From assembly GCF_018294505.1 (NCBI RefSeq), contig NC_057795.1, positions 521,797,184 through 521,861,183 of the forward strand: DNA of 64,000 nt, written 5' to 3'. The notes beneath the pieces are model-generated. The model searched no databases and was not told the origin of the DNA. It was given only the letters and a program-made list of their open reading frames with translations. Position 1 is the first letter of the stretch; the number at the start of each line of letters is the position of its first letter. A program made the translations under genes and the position numbers. Positions 1-11,057 of the stretch are shown in pieces. This stretch comes from Triticum aestivum. Its lineage: Eukaryota > Streptophyta > Magnoliopsida > Poales > Poaceae.

Positions 1-1424
1 TCAAATTGGAGTGGGGGTTAGCCTCCTAGTGGTGGTACGAGGCTACGGGCAAGAGTAGGGCGGTGGAGGAGTTCTCACCGAAGAGAACATTGCCGGAGCC
101 CGAGGCGGACGGAGGTGGCCGGAGTGGAGGAAGAAGGGCCCCTCGAGGCTCTTCCAGTGGCTAGGCGTGGTCTCGTGAGGTGGTGGAGTTGTGCGGGGGC
201 GAGAGCAAGCTCGGAGGCGCTACTTATAGCCGGCCCGAGGCGGTTGCCGTGAACGGATAAGTCCGGCGAGCGATTACGGCGGCGATGTGGATGGACGGTT
301 GGATTAGAGGCTTGAGCATCGACTAGAGGGAGCACAGGTGCCATTCCAGTGTCTAACTCAACGAGGAAGGGGTGGTTACGGCCTGTCCTCGACGGAACGG
401 CCGTACAGCACGTCGGCGGCAGAGAACGCGCTCTGAGCGTGCCAGGCCACGGCGACGGTGCTGCATGTGTGCGCTCGCAAGGAGATGGCCATGCGGAGCT
501 CTTAGATGATTTGGGCGGTGCCGAACGGCGTTATGCCGCAGGGTGCCCCCTTGTCGGCCGTTACGGTGGTTCTGCCGCCGCGGGACACGCCGGCGCAGGC
601 GAGCCAGGGCGCCACCGATGCCAGGAACGAGCCAAGCGCGCGTGTGGTGCTCCGGACAGGGAGGAGGGGCTGTGAGCAACGCCCCAAGTGCACTGTCGAC
701 ATGTGACTGAATCTCTGATGAAGAAACAACACTGAACTCTTAATTTTACTGAAGATGCACGTTAACAGTGCAGGCCAGGTGTTCGACAGGATGATTTTGG
801 TATGTAGGGATTTTTCATTGAGCTGGTTTTTGGTGGAGTGGTCTCTCATTGCAACTGGGGGTTGCCTGAATTTTGGTGGAATGTTTGGAGAAGTGGAGAT
901 ATGAATTTCACCAAATTTTACAAATCTGGTCCAAACTTGCAGAGAGTGAATTTTGAAAAATTTGAAAAGAAGAAGAGTGGATCTTGATGGTTCTAGGTTG
1001 TGGGTGCTAAGGATTATCCAGAAGAGTTGATTTGAGATCAAAACTCAAAGGCATTAAGGTACTTGCTTTGCAAATTACCTAGGCTCAAAATAAAGGACAT
1101 AATTGTTTTGGGAAAAGAAATAAATGGGATAAAATCAAAAAATGGATTTTATTGGTTGGGATAGAATGTTTGGGTTGTGCCAAAGTGGAAGGAGGGGTTT
1201 TGGGAGAATTCTACCATAAGAGGTATGGTAAAACAAGAAGGGATCAAAACCAAAGAAACGCCCAAAAACCAAAAGGTTTTCTTTTTAGAAGAAACTAAAT
1301 CCAAGAAAAGATTTTGGAAAGGAAACTCAAAGGAGAGGTTTTTAAGAAGGGTTTAAAAGACCTTCTTTAAACCAAGCAAGGCTCTTGACTAAAAACAAAA
1401 CCACAAATTTTTTGGAGTGTCACA
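1..1424 (-). repeat. 3' LTR of Gypsy-1 (partial)
   Basis: It matches 9634-11057 base for base in order and ends with GTGTCACA, the reverse complement of the LTR start TGTGACAC. About 2.4 kb of this LTR lies beyond the window. A GC-rich block (about 1-690) is followed by an AT-rich tail next to the internal region. Plus- and minus-strand ORFs in the GC-rich block begin at non-ATG codons and I do not treat them as genes. Confidence 0.95.
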
Positions 1425-1441
1425 GCACCTACCCCTTTAGG
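1425..1441 (-). other. Polypurine tract of Gypsy-1
   Basis: On the minus strand the bases just before the 3' LTR read CCTAAAGGGGTAGGTGC. This is a purine-rich run directly abutting the TGTGACAC start of the LTR, the expected site for plus-strand DNA priming. Confidence 0.7.
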
Positions 1442-1448
1442 AAAAATC

Positions 1449-2963
1449 TCATCCCCGAGATTTCAGCTGATCCTTAAACAGGTGTGGGTGCTCTGTCCGA
1501 AGAAAATCCTCTCTCTCCCAAGTTGCTTCATTCTCGGTGTGATTGCTCCACTGAACTCTGAAAAACTTGATGGTTTTCTGTCGGGTCCTCCTCTCAGACT
1601 CTTCTAATATTTTTATTGGGTGCTCCCGGTAGGTGAGGTCTGGTTGTACGTCAATGTTTTCATGTGATACTTTCTTCTCTGGGTTGCTCACGTACTTTCT
1701 CAACTGCGAGATGTGGAACACGTTGTGGATATCGGATAAATCTCTGGGTAGGTCTAGCTGATAGGCTACTGTGCCTCTTCGGGCCACTATACGGAATGGT
1801 CCGATGAATCTTGGTGCCATTTTTCCCTTAATCCTGAATCGTTGCAGACCCCTCATAGGAGAAACTCTTAGGTATACAAATTCTCCGGGTTGAAAACTGA
1901 TTTCCCGATGCTTTCGATCGTAATAACTCTTTTGCCGACTTTGAGCTGTCTTGAGTCGATCTCTAATCGTCTTAACTTTCTCCTCGGCCTCTTTGAGCAT
2001 ATCTGGGCCGAAGATGTGGATGTCCCCGGTTTCTGACCAGTTAAGTGGGGTACGACATCTTCTCCCATACAGAGCTTCAAAGGGTGCCATCTGCAAGCTG
2101 GCTTGATAACTATTGTTGTTTGCGAACTCTGCATATGGCAAACTTTCTTCCCAACTGGTTCCGTAGGTAAGGACACAGGCTCTCAGCATGTCTTCTAGAA
2201 TTTGGTTTACGCGTTCCGTTTGACCATCAGTCTGGGGGTGGTATGCGGTACTGAATGCTAGATGGGTTCCCAGTGCCTGTTGTAGGTGATCCCAAAATCT
2301 AGAGACGAATTGTGTGCCTCTCTCAGATATGATAGTCTTTGGGACTCCATGCAGGCAGATGATACGGGCTAGATAAAGTCTGGCCAGTCTCTGAGTGGTG
2401 TGAGTTGTCCTCACTGGGATAAAGTGTGCTACCTTAGTTAATCTGTCGGTGATGACCCATATGGCATTATTTCCGTGTCGTGATCATGGTAGTCCCACAA
2501 TGAAATCCATTCCAATCTCATCCCACTTCCACTCGGGTATCTTGTTTGGCTGTAACAGCCCGGCTGGTTTCTGGTGCTCGGCCTTGATGCATTGACAAGA
2601 GTCACAGCATGCAATGAACGTGGCTATATCTCTCTTCATACCATGCCACCAAAAAAATTCCTGAAGGTCTTTGTACATTTTTGTTCCTCTAGGATGGATT
2701 GAATACGGAGCTGTGTGGCTTTCAGCCAGAATCTGCTGTTTGAGGTCCTTGATATTTGGTACGCAAAGTCTCTCTCTGTACCACAATATTCCTTGCTCAT
2801 CTACGTTGAATTCTGAGGCCTTGCCCAAACTCACTTTCCTTTTTATGCCATCAATGCTGGGGTGTCCATGCTGAGCCTCCATAATCTTTTCCATCAGGGT
2901 AGGCTGTATTTCCAAATTCGACATACTGCCTTCGGTGACCATTATTAAATTGAGTTTGGCCAA
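1449..2963 (-). pseudogene. Gypsy-1 integrase with C-terminal chromodomain (broken)
   Basis: Integrase inserts the element's DNA copy into the genome. Two open stretches in one frame (2484-2963 and 1449-2414) are separated by a TGA at 2484-2486 that reads as CGA mutated. The first holds the zinc-binding H-H-C-C region (CDSCQC near its end) and the first catalytic Asp (IGMDFIVGLP). The second holds IISERGTQF, where the family normally has SDRGTQF, so the second catalytic Asp is replaced by Glu. It also holds YHPQTDGQTERVNQ with the catalytic Glu. The last roughly 60 residues (FRVQWSNHTENEATWE) form a chromodomain, which in chromoviruses steers integration to marked chromatin. The frame continues from RT across stops between 2964 and 3134. 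Inactive as it stands. Confidence 0.92.
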
Positions 2964-3131
2964 TTCCTATTGAAATTCTAGCCTCAAATTAGGTATACTG
3001 TCGTTGTCTGGGCTAGGATTCCGACTAAGGGCATCTGCCACAACATTTGCTTTTCCGGGATGATAGTGAATTCCAACATCATAATCCTTCACCAACTCCA
3101 ACCAGCGTCGTTGCCGTAAATTAAGTTCCGG

Positions 3132-4382
3132 CTATGTGAATATATACTTAAGACTCTTATGGTCTATGTATATTTCACAACGATTTCCAAGTAGGAAGTG
3201 TCTCCATTCCTTGAGTGCATGGATGACCGCTGCCAATTCTAAGTCATGAGTGGGATAATTCTCCTCATGTTTGCGAAGTTGTCTTGAGACATACGCAACT
3301 ACCTTGCCTTCTTGCATCAATACGCATCCCAGGCCTTTCTGGGATGCGTCACAATATACCTCAAAATTCTTGTGTATGTCTGGCACAATTAATACTGGTG
3401 CCGTTGTTAATTTCCTTTTTAGCTCTTGGAAGCTTTTCTCACATGCTTCCGTCCATTCAAACTTCTTGTCTTTCTTGAGCAACTGCGTCATGGGCTTTGC
3501 TATGGTGGAGAATCCTTCAATAAATCTCCAGTAATAGCCTGCCATTCCTAAGAAACTCCGTATGTCCGTTACGCTAGCTGGTGGTTTCCAGCCAAGTACG
3601 GCCTTGACCTTTTCCGGGTCTACTGCAATACCTTCTTGGGTTAGCACGTGGCCCAGAAAACCCACCTGTCTTAGCCAAAATTCACATTTGCTGAATTTGG
3701 TGTACAGTTGATGTTTCCTGAGTTCTCCGAGTACAATCCTGAGATGCTCGACATGCTCTTCTGGTGTTTTGGAGTATATCAGAATATCATCGATGAATAC
3801 CACAACAAGCTTGTCCATATACTTCATAAATACTTTGTTCATGAGGTGAACAAAATATGCGGGGGCATTGGTTAGCCCAAATGGCATTACTGTGAACTCA
3901 TACAGTCCATATCTGGAAGTGAAGGCTGTCTTGGGGATATCTTCTGTTCGCACTTTTAATTGGTGGTATCCCGATCTGAAGTCAATTTTTGAGAAGACTT
4001 TGGCATGTGCGAGCTGATCAAATAAATCATTTATTCGAGGCATTGGGTATTTATTCTTGATTGTGACCATGTTAAGAGCTCGATAGTCAATACACAACCT
4101 CAGTGTTCCATCCTTCTTCTTGGCAAATAAAATTGGAGAACCCCAAGGTGAGGAACTGGCTCGTATGTATCCTTTCTCCAATAATTCTTTTATTTGCTTC
4201 TTCAATTCTACTAATTCGGATGGTGCCATTCTGTATGGTTTCTTGTAAATGGGAGCGGTTCCGGGTGCTAGCTCAATGCTGAATTCTATTTCTCGGTCCG
4301 GTGGCATGCCTGGTAGTTCTTCTGGAAATACGTCTAGAAATTCACACACTACTGGAACCTTGTTCAGCTCAGAAACGTCCAC
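3132..4382 (-). pseudogene. Gypsy-1 reverse transcriptase and RNase H (broken)
   Basis: One open stretch of about 416 codons. RT motifs appear in order: [11 protein letters not shown], a palm segment [12 protein letters not shown], and the catalytic FIDD box ([11 protein letters not shown]). The thumb segment follows, then RNase H with [10 protein letters not shown], a conserved Glu region ([17 protein letters not shown]) and [12 protein letters not shown]. The stretch ends at a TAG (3132-3134) where this family reads on with a Gln, consistent with CAG to TAG. The same frame then continues toward the integrase. Upstream it joins the second half of the protease in the same frame across a stop at 4398-4400. 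The reported first residue is a GTG in a polyprotein, not a true start. Confidence 0.95.
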
Positions 4383-4397
4383 CTTGTTTAATCTCGG

Positions 4398-4816
4398 TTA
4401 CCGAGGTATTTGTCTCTCTTTGGTTGAAACTTTTATTGTCTTCCCGTGATGGTGTGTGAGAATCACGGTCCGGTTGAAGTAGTCAATAAAACCTTTGTTG
4501 GTGGTTAACCAATGCATCCCTAGGATGACATCCAATCCTTTGCTTTCCAATACAATAAGGTTGGCGTAAAACTTCAATCCTTCAAATTCAATAACCACAC
4601 CTTGACAATAACTCTGGGTCACTTGCTTAATCCCGGGGACTTGATGATCATTGATTTTTCCATGGGAAGCATCGAAAAATTATTTTGCAAAGAAAAACTT
4701 TTCGAAATGAATGAGTGAGAAGCTCTAGAATCAAACAAAACCATGGCAGGTATTGTGTTGACAGGGTACGTACCGAGTACGATATCTGGGGCATTCTGTG
4801 CTTCCTCTTTGGTCAC
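4398..4816 (-). pseudogene. Gypsy-1 aspartic protease (broken, active site altered)
   Basis: The retropepsin that would cleave the gag-pol polyprotein. The motif VLFDSRASHSFIS corresponds to the usual DSG(A/T) active site, but the Gly after Asp-Ser is Arg (GGA to AGA), which should abolish activity. The second half (VILGMHWL, 4398-4622) lies in a different frame from the first (4619-4816), so there is a frameshift near 4620. It sits between the gag zinc-knuckle region and RT, as expected for Ty3/Gypsy. Confidence 0.85.
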
Positions 4817-4869
4817 GTGGTTCAGGTGACCCTTCCGGTGGTTGATTTCCTTTGGTCACGTGGCGCTGA

Positions 4870-5868
4870 ATTATTTCCACCATTGTTAGGCTTCGGGGTT
4901 GAGTTCCTTGGCTTGGGGCACTGCTTGGCATAGTGCCCTTCTTCTCCAGAAGCATAACAAGTAACGCCTGTGCGATATGTGAACTCCTTGTCTCTTGAAT
5001 GGAAATTCTTGATTGGGCGTGAATTATTCGTCGGGGTTTTGTGTGTACCACCCTTCTGAATTTCCGTCTTGCTTCTGTGGTTGCGAGCAAAAGTAGACTA
5101 GTCCCTTTTGCGTTTGCGGAAATCTTCCAAGCTGCGTCGCTCATTTTCCAGAGTGATGGCCTTATCCACCAGTGTTTTAAAATCTGGGAAGGTATGGACA
5201 ACCAGCTGGCATTTAAGTGCGGGTGCCAAGCCTTCCAAGAATTTTTCCATCTTCTTGCTCTCGGTCATGCGCTCTTCGTTGGCGTAGCGAGACAGCAGAG
5301 TGAATTGGTTGTTGTATTCTGACACTGTCATGGTCCTTTGCTTGAGGTCATCAAATTCTCTATTCTTGATTTTCATAACACTCTTAGGAATGTGTGCCCC
5401 ACGAAAACCCTCTTTGAAATCCTCCCAGGTTATTTCATTTTCGTTGGGGTGCATGTGCAGGAAGTTTTCCCACCATGATGCAGCTGCTCCGGTGAGATAA
5501 TGTGGTGCATACAATACTTTTTCACGGTCTGAACACTATGCAATAATTAATTTTCTCTCCATGTCTCAAAGCCAGTCTTCGGCCTCAAGAGTCTTGTCAG
5601 TATGAGAAAATGTTTGGGGACACGTTTTCTGTAACTCAGATAACTTGGATTGCTGCTGATACTGACCACGGTGATTTCCCATATTGATGAATTGGTTCAT
5701 CATTTCCTGGTGTTGTTGCTGACTCTGCTCATACAGACGACACACTTGGGTAAACGTTGTTTCAATGTCCTGTTGACTTGTCTGTCCCTGAGTGAAATTG
5801 TGGTTTGGTGGTGTGCCATAATTTTCTTCGGGCTGATTTGGCATAGAGCGCGTCCACTGACGAGACAT
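4870..5868 (-). pseudogene. Gypsy-1 gag (broken; capsid and zinc knuckle)
   Basis: Gag forms the particle that packages element RNA. The 138-codon stretch at 5098-5514 has a retrotransposon gag core (ASWWENF, TWEDFKEGFRG, YNNQFTLLSRYA). The 100-codon stretch at 5566-5868 is the Gln-rich N-terminal part and opens with MSRQW. They share a frame, interrupted by a TGA near 5565 and a further stop before 5514, with another TAG at 5098. Past that TAG the frame continues to a zinc knuckle at 4918-4959 (CYASGEEGHYAKQC). Its second Cys is Ser (TCT for TGT), so the CCHC set is incomplete. The 318 bases between this gag and the upstream ORF (5869-6186) show no gene. Confidence 0.88.
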
Positions 5869-6186
5869 GTTTCACTCTGGGGATAAATTTTGTGAAACTC
5901 GTAAGACAATAAAGAGAGTCGCAAAAGTCAGTAAAACACACATAAAACTCCAGGATTTTTTTTTGAAAATACACGATTGCGCGCGGAGAAGGACTATTAC
6001 ATATCTTACACGAAGGCATAATTATACATTACATCACTCAGGATATGCGTACATAATCCTGACATGTTATTGAGACTAGTGCACTTCTCCAGATCCTACA
6101 TGATGCGCAAATAGGCTACTTCTCACAACCTATGTACATATAAAAATATCACACAAGTCGGCACATCGCATGGCGTCTACACATAC

Positions 6187-7035
6187 TCAGTCGAAGATAG
6201 TGAGGATCTCCCTTGGCCTGCCGAGGGTGAGACGCAGTGACGCTGGGGAATCAACCTCCTCCTCGCTAATAGGTTCCAGAGGAGAAACGCTGCGCTGAGC
6301 TGATGGAGCAGGTGCCATAGGCGGAGTAACATGAATATGAGTGGGTGGAATAGGTGGAGTAGCACGTATGGGAGTGGGTGCAATAAGTGGTGCAGAGCGA
6401 ACGGGTGTGGGTGCAATAGCTTGGTTAAATTCCTCAGTGGTAGGAAGACGATGAGCAGTGGCGAGAACGGTAGGTGAATGAGAAGCTGAGGACGAGATAA
6501 AAGTCAGCGGTGGAGCGGTGTGCAGAAGTTCCCTCCTGTTGGCGGCACAGCCATGGACTGAGTCCATGCGGGCAGCTACGAGGTCGTCCACCATGCTGTC
6601 GAAGGCTGCCTCCAGGGCTCGGAGGTACTCGACAAGCATCTCAAAAGCCTCGTCTCGCTCTCCTCTGGGGCAATAGAATGAGTAGTGACAGGTGTAAAGC
6701 ACGTGGCATGGAAGGTAGCGGTAGCGACGGGTCTTCATTGCAGGAAGGACATCCCGAAGATGAGCTATCGCCTCGCTGGCAGCCATCTGCATAGCATGCC
6801 TCTCAGTAGGCATGGCTCTCCCCAAGAATCAGAAGCGGCGTATCTCAGCACGCCCTCCCCTAAATTGCACTGCGGCCTGGTGCATGGTTAGACTGTCATT
6901 GATCTTGTGTGGATAAAGTGTGAAGACTGGGCGCACGGATGGCCCCATCGCGACCTGAACGATGAAGGAGAGGAGCTTGACGAACCCCTTAGGCACGTTG
7001 GCGAACATTTGCGACTCACAGTCGTTGCCAGCCAT
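6187..7035 (-). pseudogene. Extra ORF between primer binding site and gag in Gypsy-1, unknown function
   Basis: A sense-strand frame of about 280 codons opens with ATG at 7035 (MAGNDCESQMF), 167 bases inside the PBS, and runs to 6187 with one TGA at 6829-6831. The N-terminal 190 residues look like a folded domain (FVKLLSFIVQVAMGP, RRYRYLPCHVLYTC). The C-terminal part is a run of Pro-rich repeats (APTPVRSAP, APTPIRATP, PPTHIHVTP) and then an acidic tail. Standard Ty3/Gypsy elements have no gene here. I recall similar ORFs in grass elements of this clade but recognise no domain and assign no function. It could be an additional structural or movement-type protein, or a captured host segment. Confidence 0.72.
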
Positions 7036-7185
7036 CTACAAAAGTAGGAAAAAATTCTGAGCGATCAGATCATAAATTTTATGCTGACTGTCAGAAAAAT
7101 GACTACATTTGTAAAAACATGAATAAGCTCTATCATGCTAATAACCGATTAGCGATCGCACCTAGTGGCTTCCTACAGTCAGCCT

Positions 7186-7198
7186 GGCTCTGGTACCA
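7186..7198 (-). other. Primer binding site of Gypsy-1
   Basis: The minus strand reads TGGTACCAGAGCC four bases inside the 5' LTR. It differs by one base from the usual TGGTATCAGAGCC complement of the initiator methionine tRNA 3' end. This fixes the element's orientation and the LTR boundary at 7203. Confidence 0.85.
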
Positions 7199-7202
7199 AG
7201 TC

Positions 7203-10200
7203 TGTCACGACCGGTTTTTCAATAAAATAATTATTGAGAAAATCGATCTTTCGATCCCAGTATAGGAAAAGTTATCCTCACTGGTAGAAAAATACTTGAT
7301 AAACAGAGGACCAGTAGCATTAAATATATTACAGGGTTGAGCTGAGGCTGCTGAACAAATTATTACAAACTCGCCAATATCTTACATAAGGGCGGTTATG
7401 ACACAAGGGTGTGGTGGCATGCTACTAGCTCGAGATAAAAAGTGGTGGTGGATAACTTGACTCCTAACTGGCAGCTCATCGAGCGTCGAGGTGAGGCTCG
7501 ATGAATTTATTTCTGGAGTGGCAGAAGCGGATATAATACAGTGACCAAATGCAGGATCGCACGGGACTGACTGGGACTCCTCTAGGCGTCGAACTCGCTA
7601 TCGAACTCTTCATCCATGAGATCGCCTTCATCAACATCTGGCCAAATCAACAAGCCAGGTGAGTACTTTGAAAGTACTCGCAAGACAGTTCAGACAAAAG
7701 ATATAACAAATGTATGCATGAATGCATCATGAACAAAAATTAATGATGCTCATTCCAATAATAATATTTTTGCATGACTTGATAAGTAAAACAAATAACT
7801 GAAAACCGATCGGGTGTCTGGAGCGATGCCTTGAAAGGTAAACAAATAAAGCTCATGCCGCAGTCGAGCGTCTAAGCGACACCACATAAAGGGCTTATAA
7901 AAGAAATGCCATAGTCGGGCGTCTCAGCGACACCACATAAAGGGCTTATAAAAGAAATGCCACTGTCGGGCGTCTCAGCGACACCACATAAAGGGCTTGA
8001 AAAGAAATGCCACAGTCGGACGTCTGAGCGACATCACAGAAAGGGCTTGAAAAGAAATGCCACAGTCGGACGTCTGAGCGACATCGCAGAAAGGGCTTGA
8101 AAAGAAATGCCACAGTCGGACGTCTGAGAGACATCACAGAAAGGGCTTGTATCCAATGTAAATAACAAGTCTGCCACAGTCGGACGTCTGAGCGACATCA
8201 CAGAAAGGGCTTATATCAAAAGTAAATAACGGGTTAGTACATCCACAGGAATAATCTTTTAACCAGATTTAAAACTCATGTAGTCCACCAGGTCTTGTCA
8301 CTGAGGCTGATATCTGACAAGATAAGATGAACACAGTACTTGGACATGTACAAGATGATTTAAGATTTGTGACTCTGCAGAGTTTGTACTAACTGACCAC
8401 AGCCAACGGATTTCCGTAGCCACGAGGGACTAGTTCCGTTTATGGTATTTCGGTAGAAACACATTTAACCAGTACACACCCATTCCACCTCACGATGCCA
8501 GGAATCACCCTAGACAACATCCAAGAAAAACATTGAGACGGGGAGGTCACAACCTCGAATAGCATGGGATCAAATTTCTATTTGCGCGCTCTAAGGGGTG
8601 CCCCCCTCTCGGTCCCAACCAGAAACACCCATGCCCCCTGACCGGATGACGGGCTTTAATCCAGGGCCATGGAACCCTCATCCCGGCCTCTCTACTTGGT
8701 GTGTGCCAGGAAAACGGTTGCAACTTACTAAGCCATATTCCTTGCGGAAAACATGTGGCAGTACAGGAAAGGAAATGAATGGGAATATGATTTGATTCAC
8801 GATGACACTAAAGTCAAATAGACTGGCATAAGACTGGCATGTCACAACACTGCCATCTTACCCATCCTCATGCCATCACATGGCCATGCCAATATGTATC
8901 CAACAACATATGGCTTTCCGAAACTTACTTTACACTTCTGTGCATGAAATATAACATTCAAAGAAATGCTCATAAACATGCTATGAAACTCCTAAAATGC
9001 AAACGTGCATCAAACACTCATCATATCAAGAGTTCAAACATGCTTGCCCGGTTCGGAGTAGTCGGAGTCTAACTGGGTGAAGTTCGCGGCTCCGTCACCT
9101 CCTCCGGTATCTACGGTATAAGAAAAATACGTACGTAACGTAAATACCGCCAGGTGCACAAAAAGTAATCCAAATAATTTTCAAATAAATCTGATAAAAA
9201 AACTAGACAAAATTTTGAAGAGAACAGAAAAAGAATCAAACAAAAATACTTTTCTGTTTAAAAGATATAAGGGTTTTGATCCAGGGACCTCTCTGTAATG
9301 AAACAGAAAACTCTCAGGGGGTTCTGCAGAAAAGTCCAGAAAATGATTCGATTAAAAGAAAGGAATGAGAGGCTGACAGGAGGGTCCCACCCGTCAGGTT
9401 TGAATATTCAAATGAGGGAAACAGGGCTCGACGGCGCCCGAGAGATGCGGTGGTCGCCGATGGCGATCCACGGCGAGGCAGGGGGATCGGATGGTACGTC
9501 CGTGTTCAGAATGTCCTTCCGCGTCTGTGGGTGGTAGTGGTGGTCGCCGGCAGGCACTGTGCCGACGACGGCCCTTTCTCCGGCGGACGGTGGTTCGGGT
9601 CGTCGTGGATCTCGCCGGAGGGAGCTGCGGGGGTCAAATTGGAGTGGGGGTTAGCCTCCTAGTGGTAGTACGAGGCTACGGGCAAGAGTAGGGCGGTGGA
9701 GGAGTTCTCACCGAAGAGAACATTGCCGGAGCCCGAGGCGGACGGAGGTGGCCAGAGTGGAGGAAGAAGGGCCCCTCGAGGCTCTTCCAGTGGCAAGGCG
9801 TGGTCTGGTGAGGTGGTGGAGTTGTGAGGGGGTGAGAGCGAGCTCGGAGGCGCTAATTATAGCCGGCCCGAGGCGGTTGCCGTGAACCGATAAGTCCGGC
9901 GAGCGATTACGGTGGCGCTGTGGCTGGACGGTTGGATTAGAGGCTTGAGAATCGACTAGACGGAGCACAGGTGCCATTCCAGTGTCTAACTCAACGAGGA
10001 AGGGGTGGTTACGGCCTGTCCTCGACGGAACGGCCATACAGCACGTCGGCAGCAGAGAACGCGCTCTGAGCGTGCCAGGCCACGGCGACGGTGCTGCATG
10101 CGTGTGCTGGCAAGGAGATGGCCACGCGGAGCTCTCAGATGATTTGGGCGGTGCCGAACGGCGTTATGCCATAGGGTGCCCCCTTGTCGGCCGTTACGGT

Positions 10201-11057
10201 GGTTCTGCCGCCGCGGGACACGCCGGCGCAGGCGGGTCAGGGTGCCACCGACGCCAGGAACGAGCCAAGTGCGCGTGTGGTGCTTCGGACAGGGAGTAGG
10301 GTCTGTGAGCAACGCGCCAAGCGCACTGTCGACATGTGACTGAATCTCTGACGAAGAAACGACACTGAACTCTGAATTTTACTGAAGATGCACAGTAACA
10401 GTGCAGGCCAGGTGTTCGACAGAATGATTTTGGTATGTAGGGATTTTTCCTTGAGCTGGTTTCTGGTGGAGTGGTCTCTCATTACAACTGGGGGTTGCCT
10501 GAATTTTGGTGGAATTTTTGGAGAAGTGGTGATATGAATTTCACCAAATTTTACAAATCTGGTCCAAACTTGCAGAGAGTGAATTTTGAAAATTTTGAGA
10601 AGAAGAAGAGTGGATCTTGATGGTTCTAGGTTGTGGGTGCTAAGGACTATCCAGAGGAGTTGATTTGAGATCAAAACTCAAAGGCATTAAGGTACTTGCT
10701 TTGCAAATTACCTAGGCTCAAAATAAAGGACAGAATTGTTTTGGGAAAAGAAATAAATGGGATAAAATCAAAAAATGGATTTTATTGGTTGGGACAGAAT
10801 GTTTGGGTTGTCCCAAAGTGGAAGGGGGGTTTTTGGGAGAATTCTACCGTAAGAGGTATGGTAAAACAAGAAGGGATCAAAACCAAAGAAAAGCCCAAAA
10901 ACCAAAAGGTTTTCTTTTTAGAAGAAACTAAATCCAAGAAAAGATTTTGGAAAGGAAACTCAGAGGAGAGGTTTTTAAGAAGGGTTTAAAAGACCTTCTT
11001 TAAACCAAGCAAGGCTCTTGACTGAAAACAAAACCACAAAATTTTTGGAGTGTCACA
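7203..11057 (-). repeat. 5' LTR of Gypsy-1 (3855 bp)
   Basis: It runs from TGTCACGACC to GAGTGTCACA on the plus strand, with short inverted TG...CA ends. The 3' half matches 1-1424. It contains a 50-base tandem array (7850-8210) and a GC-rich block (about 9400-10340) that contrasts with its AT-rich flanks. ORFs in the GC-rich block occur on both strands with non-ATG starts and are not called. Confidence 0.93.
7850..8210. repeat. Tandem array of about seven 50-base units inside the Gypsy-1 LTR
   Basis: The motif GAAATGCCACAGTCGG recurs starting near 7903, 7954, 8004, 8054 and 8104, a period of 50-51 bases. Degenerate first and last copies lie near 7853 and 8172. Each unit contains the sequence CGTCTGAGCGACATCACAG and ends in AAAGGGCTT. 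The units are directly adjacent, so this is a satellite-like expansion and not a CRISPR array. Confidence 0.9.

Larger units (their letters stand above)
1..11057 (-). mobile_element. Gypsy-1: Tekay-like chromovirus LTR retrotransposon, 5' complete, 3' LTR cut by window edge
   Basis: The segment 1-1424 is repeated at 9634-11057 with identical length and order. These are the ends of two LTRs flanking an internal region (1425-7202) that reads on the minus strand as extra ORF, gag, protease, RT/RNase H and integrase with a chromodomain. LTR ends are TG...CA, a primer binding site resembling initiator-Met tRNA lies beside the right LTR and a purine tract beside the left LTR. Integrase after RT puts it in Ty3/Gypsy, and the C-terminal chromodomain makes it a chromovirus. 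Tekay/Del is my best clade guess, from the long LTR and the Met-type PBS. I counted 14 mismatches in the first 340 aligned LTR bases (about 4%). It interrupts an Angela-like LTR that resumes at 11058. The left target duplication lies outside the window, so the GGGGC candidate at 11058-11062 cannot be checked. Confidence 0.93.

Noticed and set aside
349..675. Plus-strand ORF in the LTR that is also open in the other LTR copy (9982-10299)
   Set aside because: It starts at GTG, lies in a GC-rich block where several frames on both strands are open, and shows amino acid changes spread evenly between the copies. Both copies being open follows from base composition.
7850..8210. Regular 50-base repeats suggestive of a CRISPR array
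   Set aside because: The units are adjacent with no unique spacers, and the context is a plant LTR.
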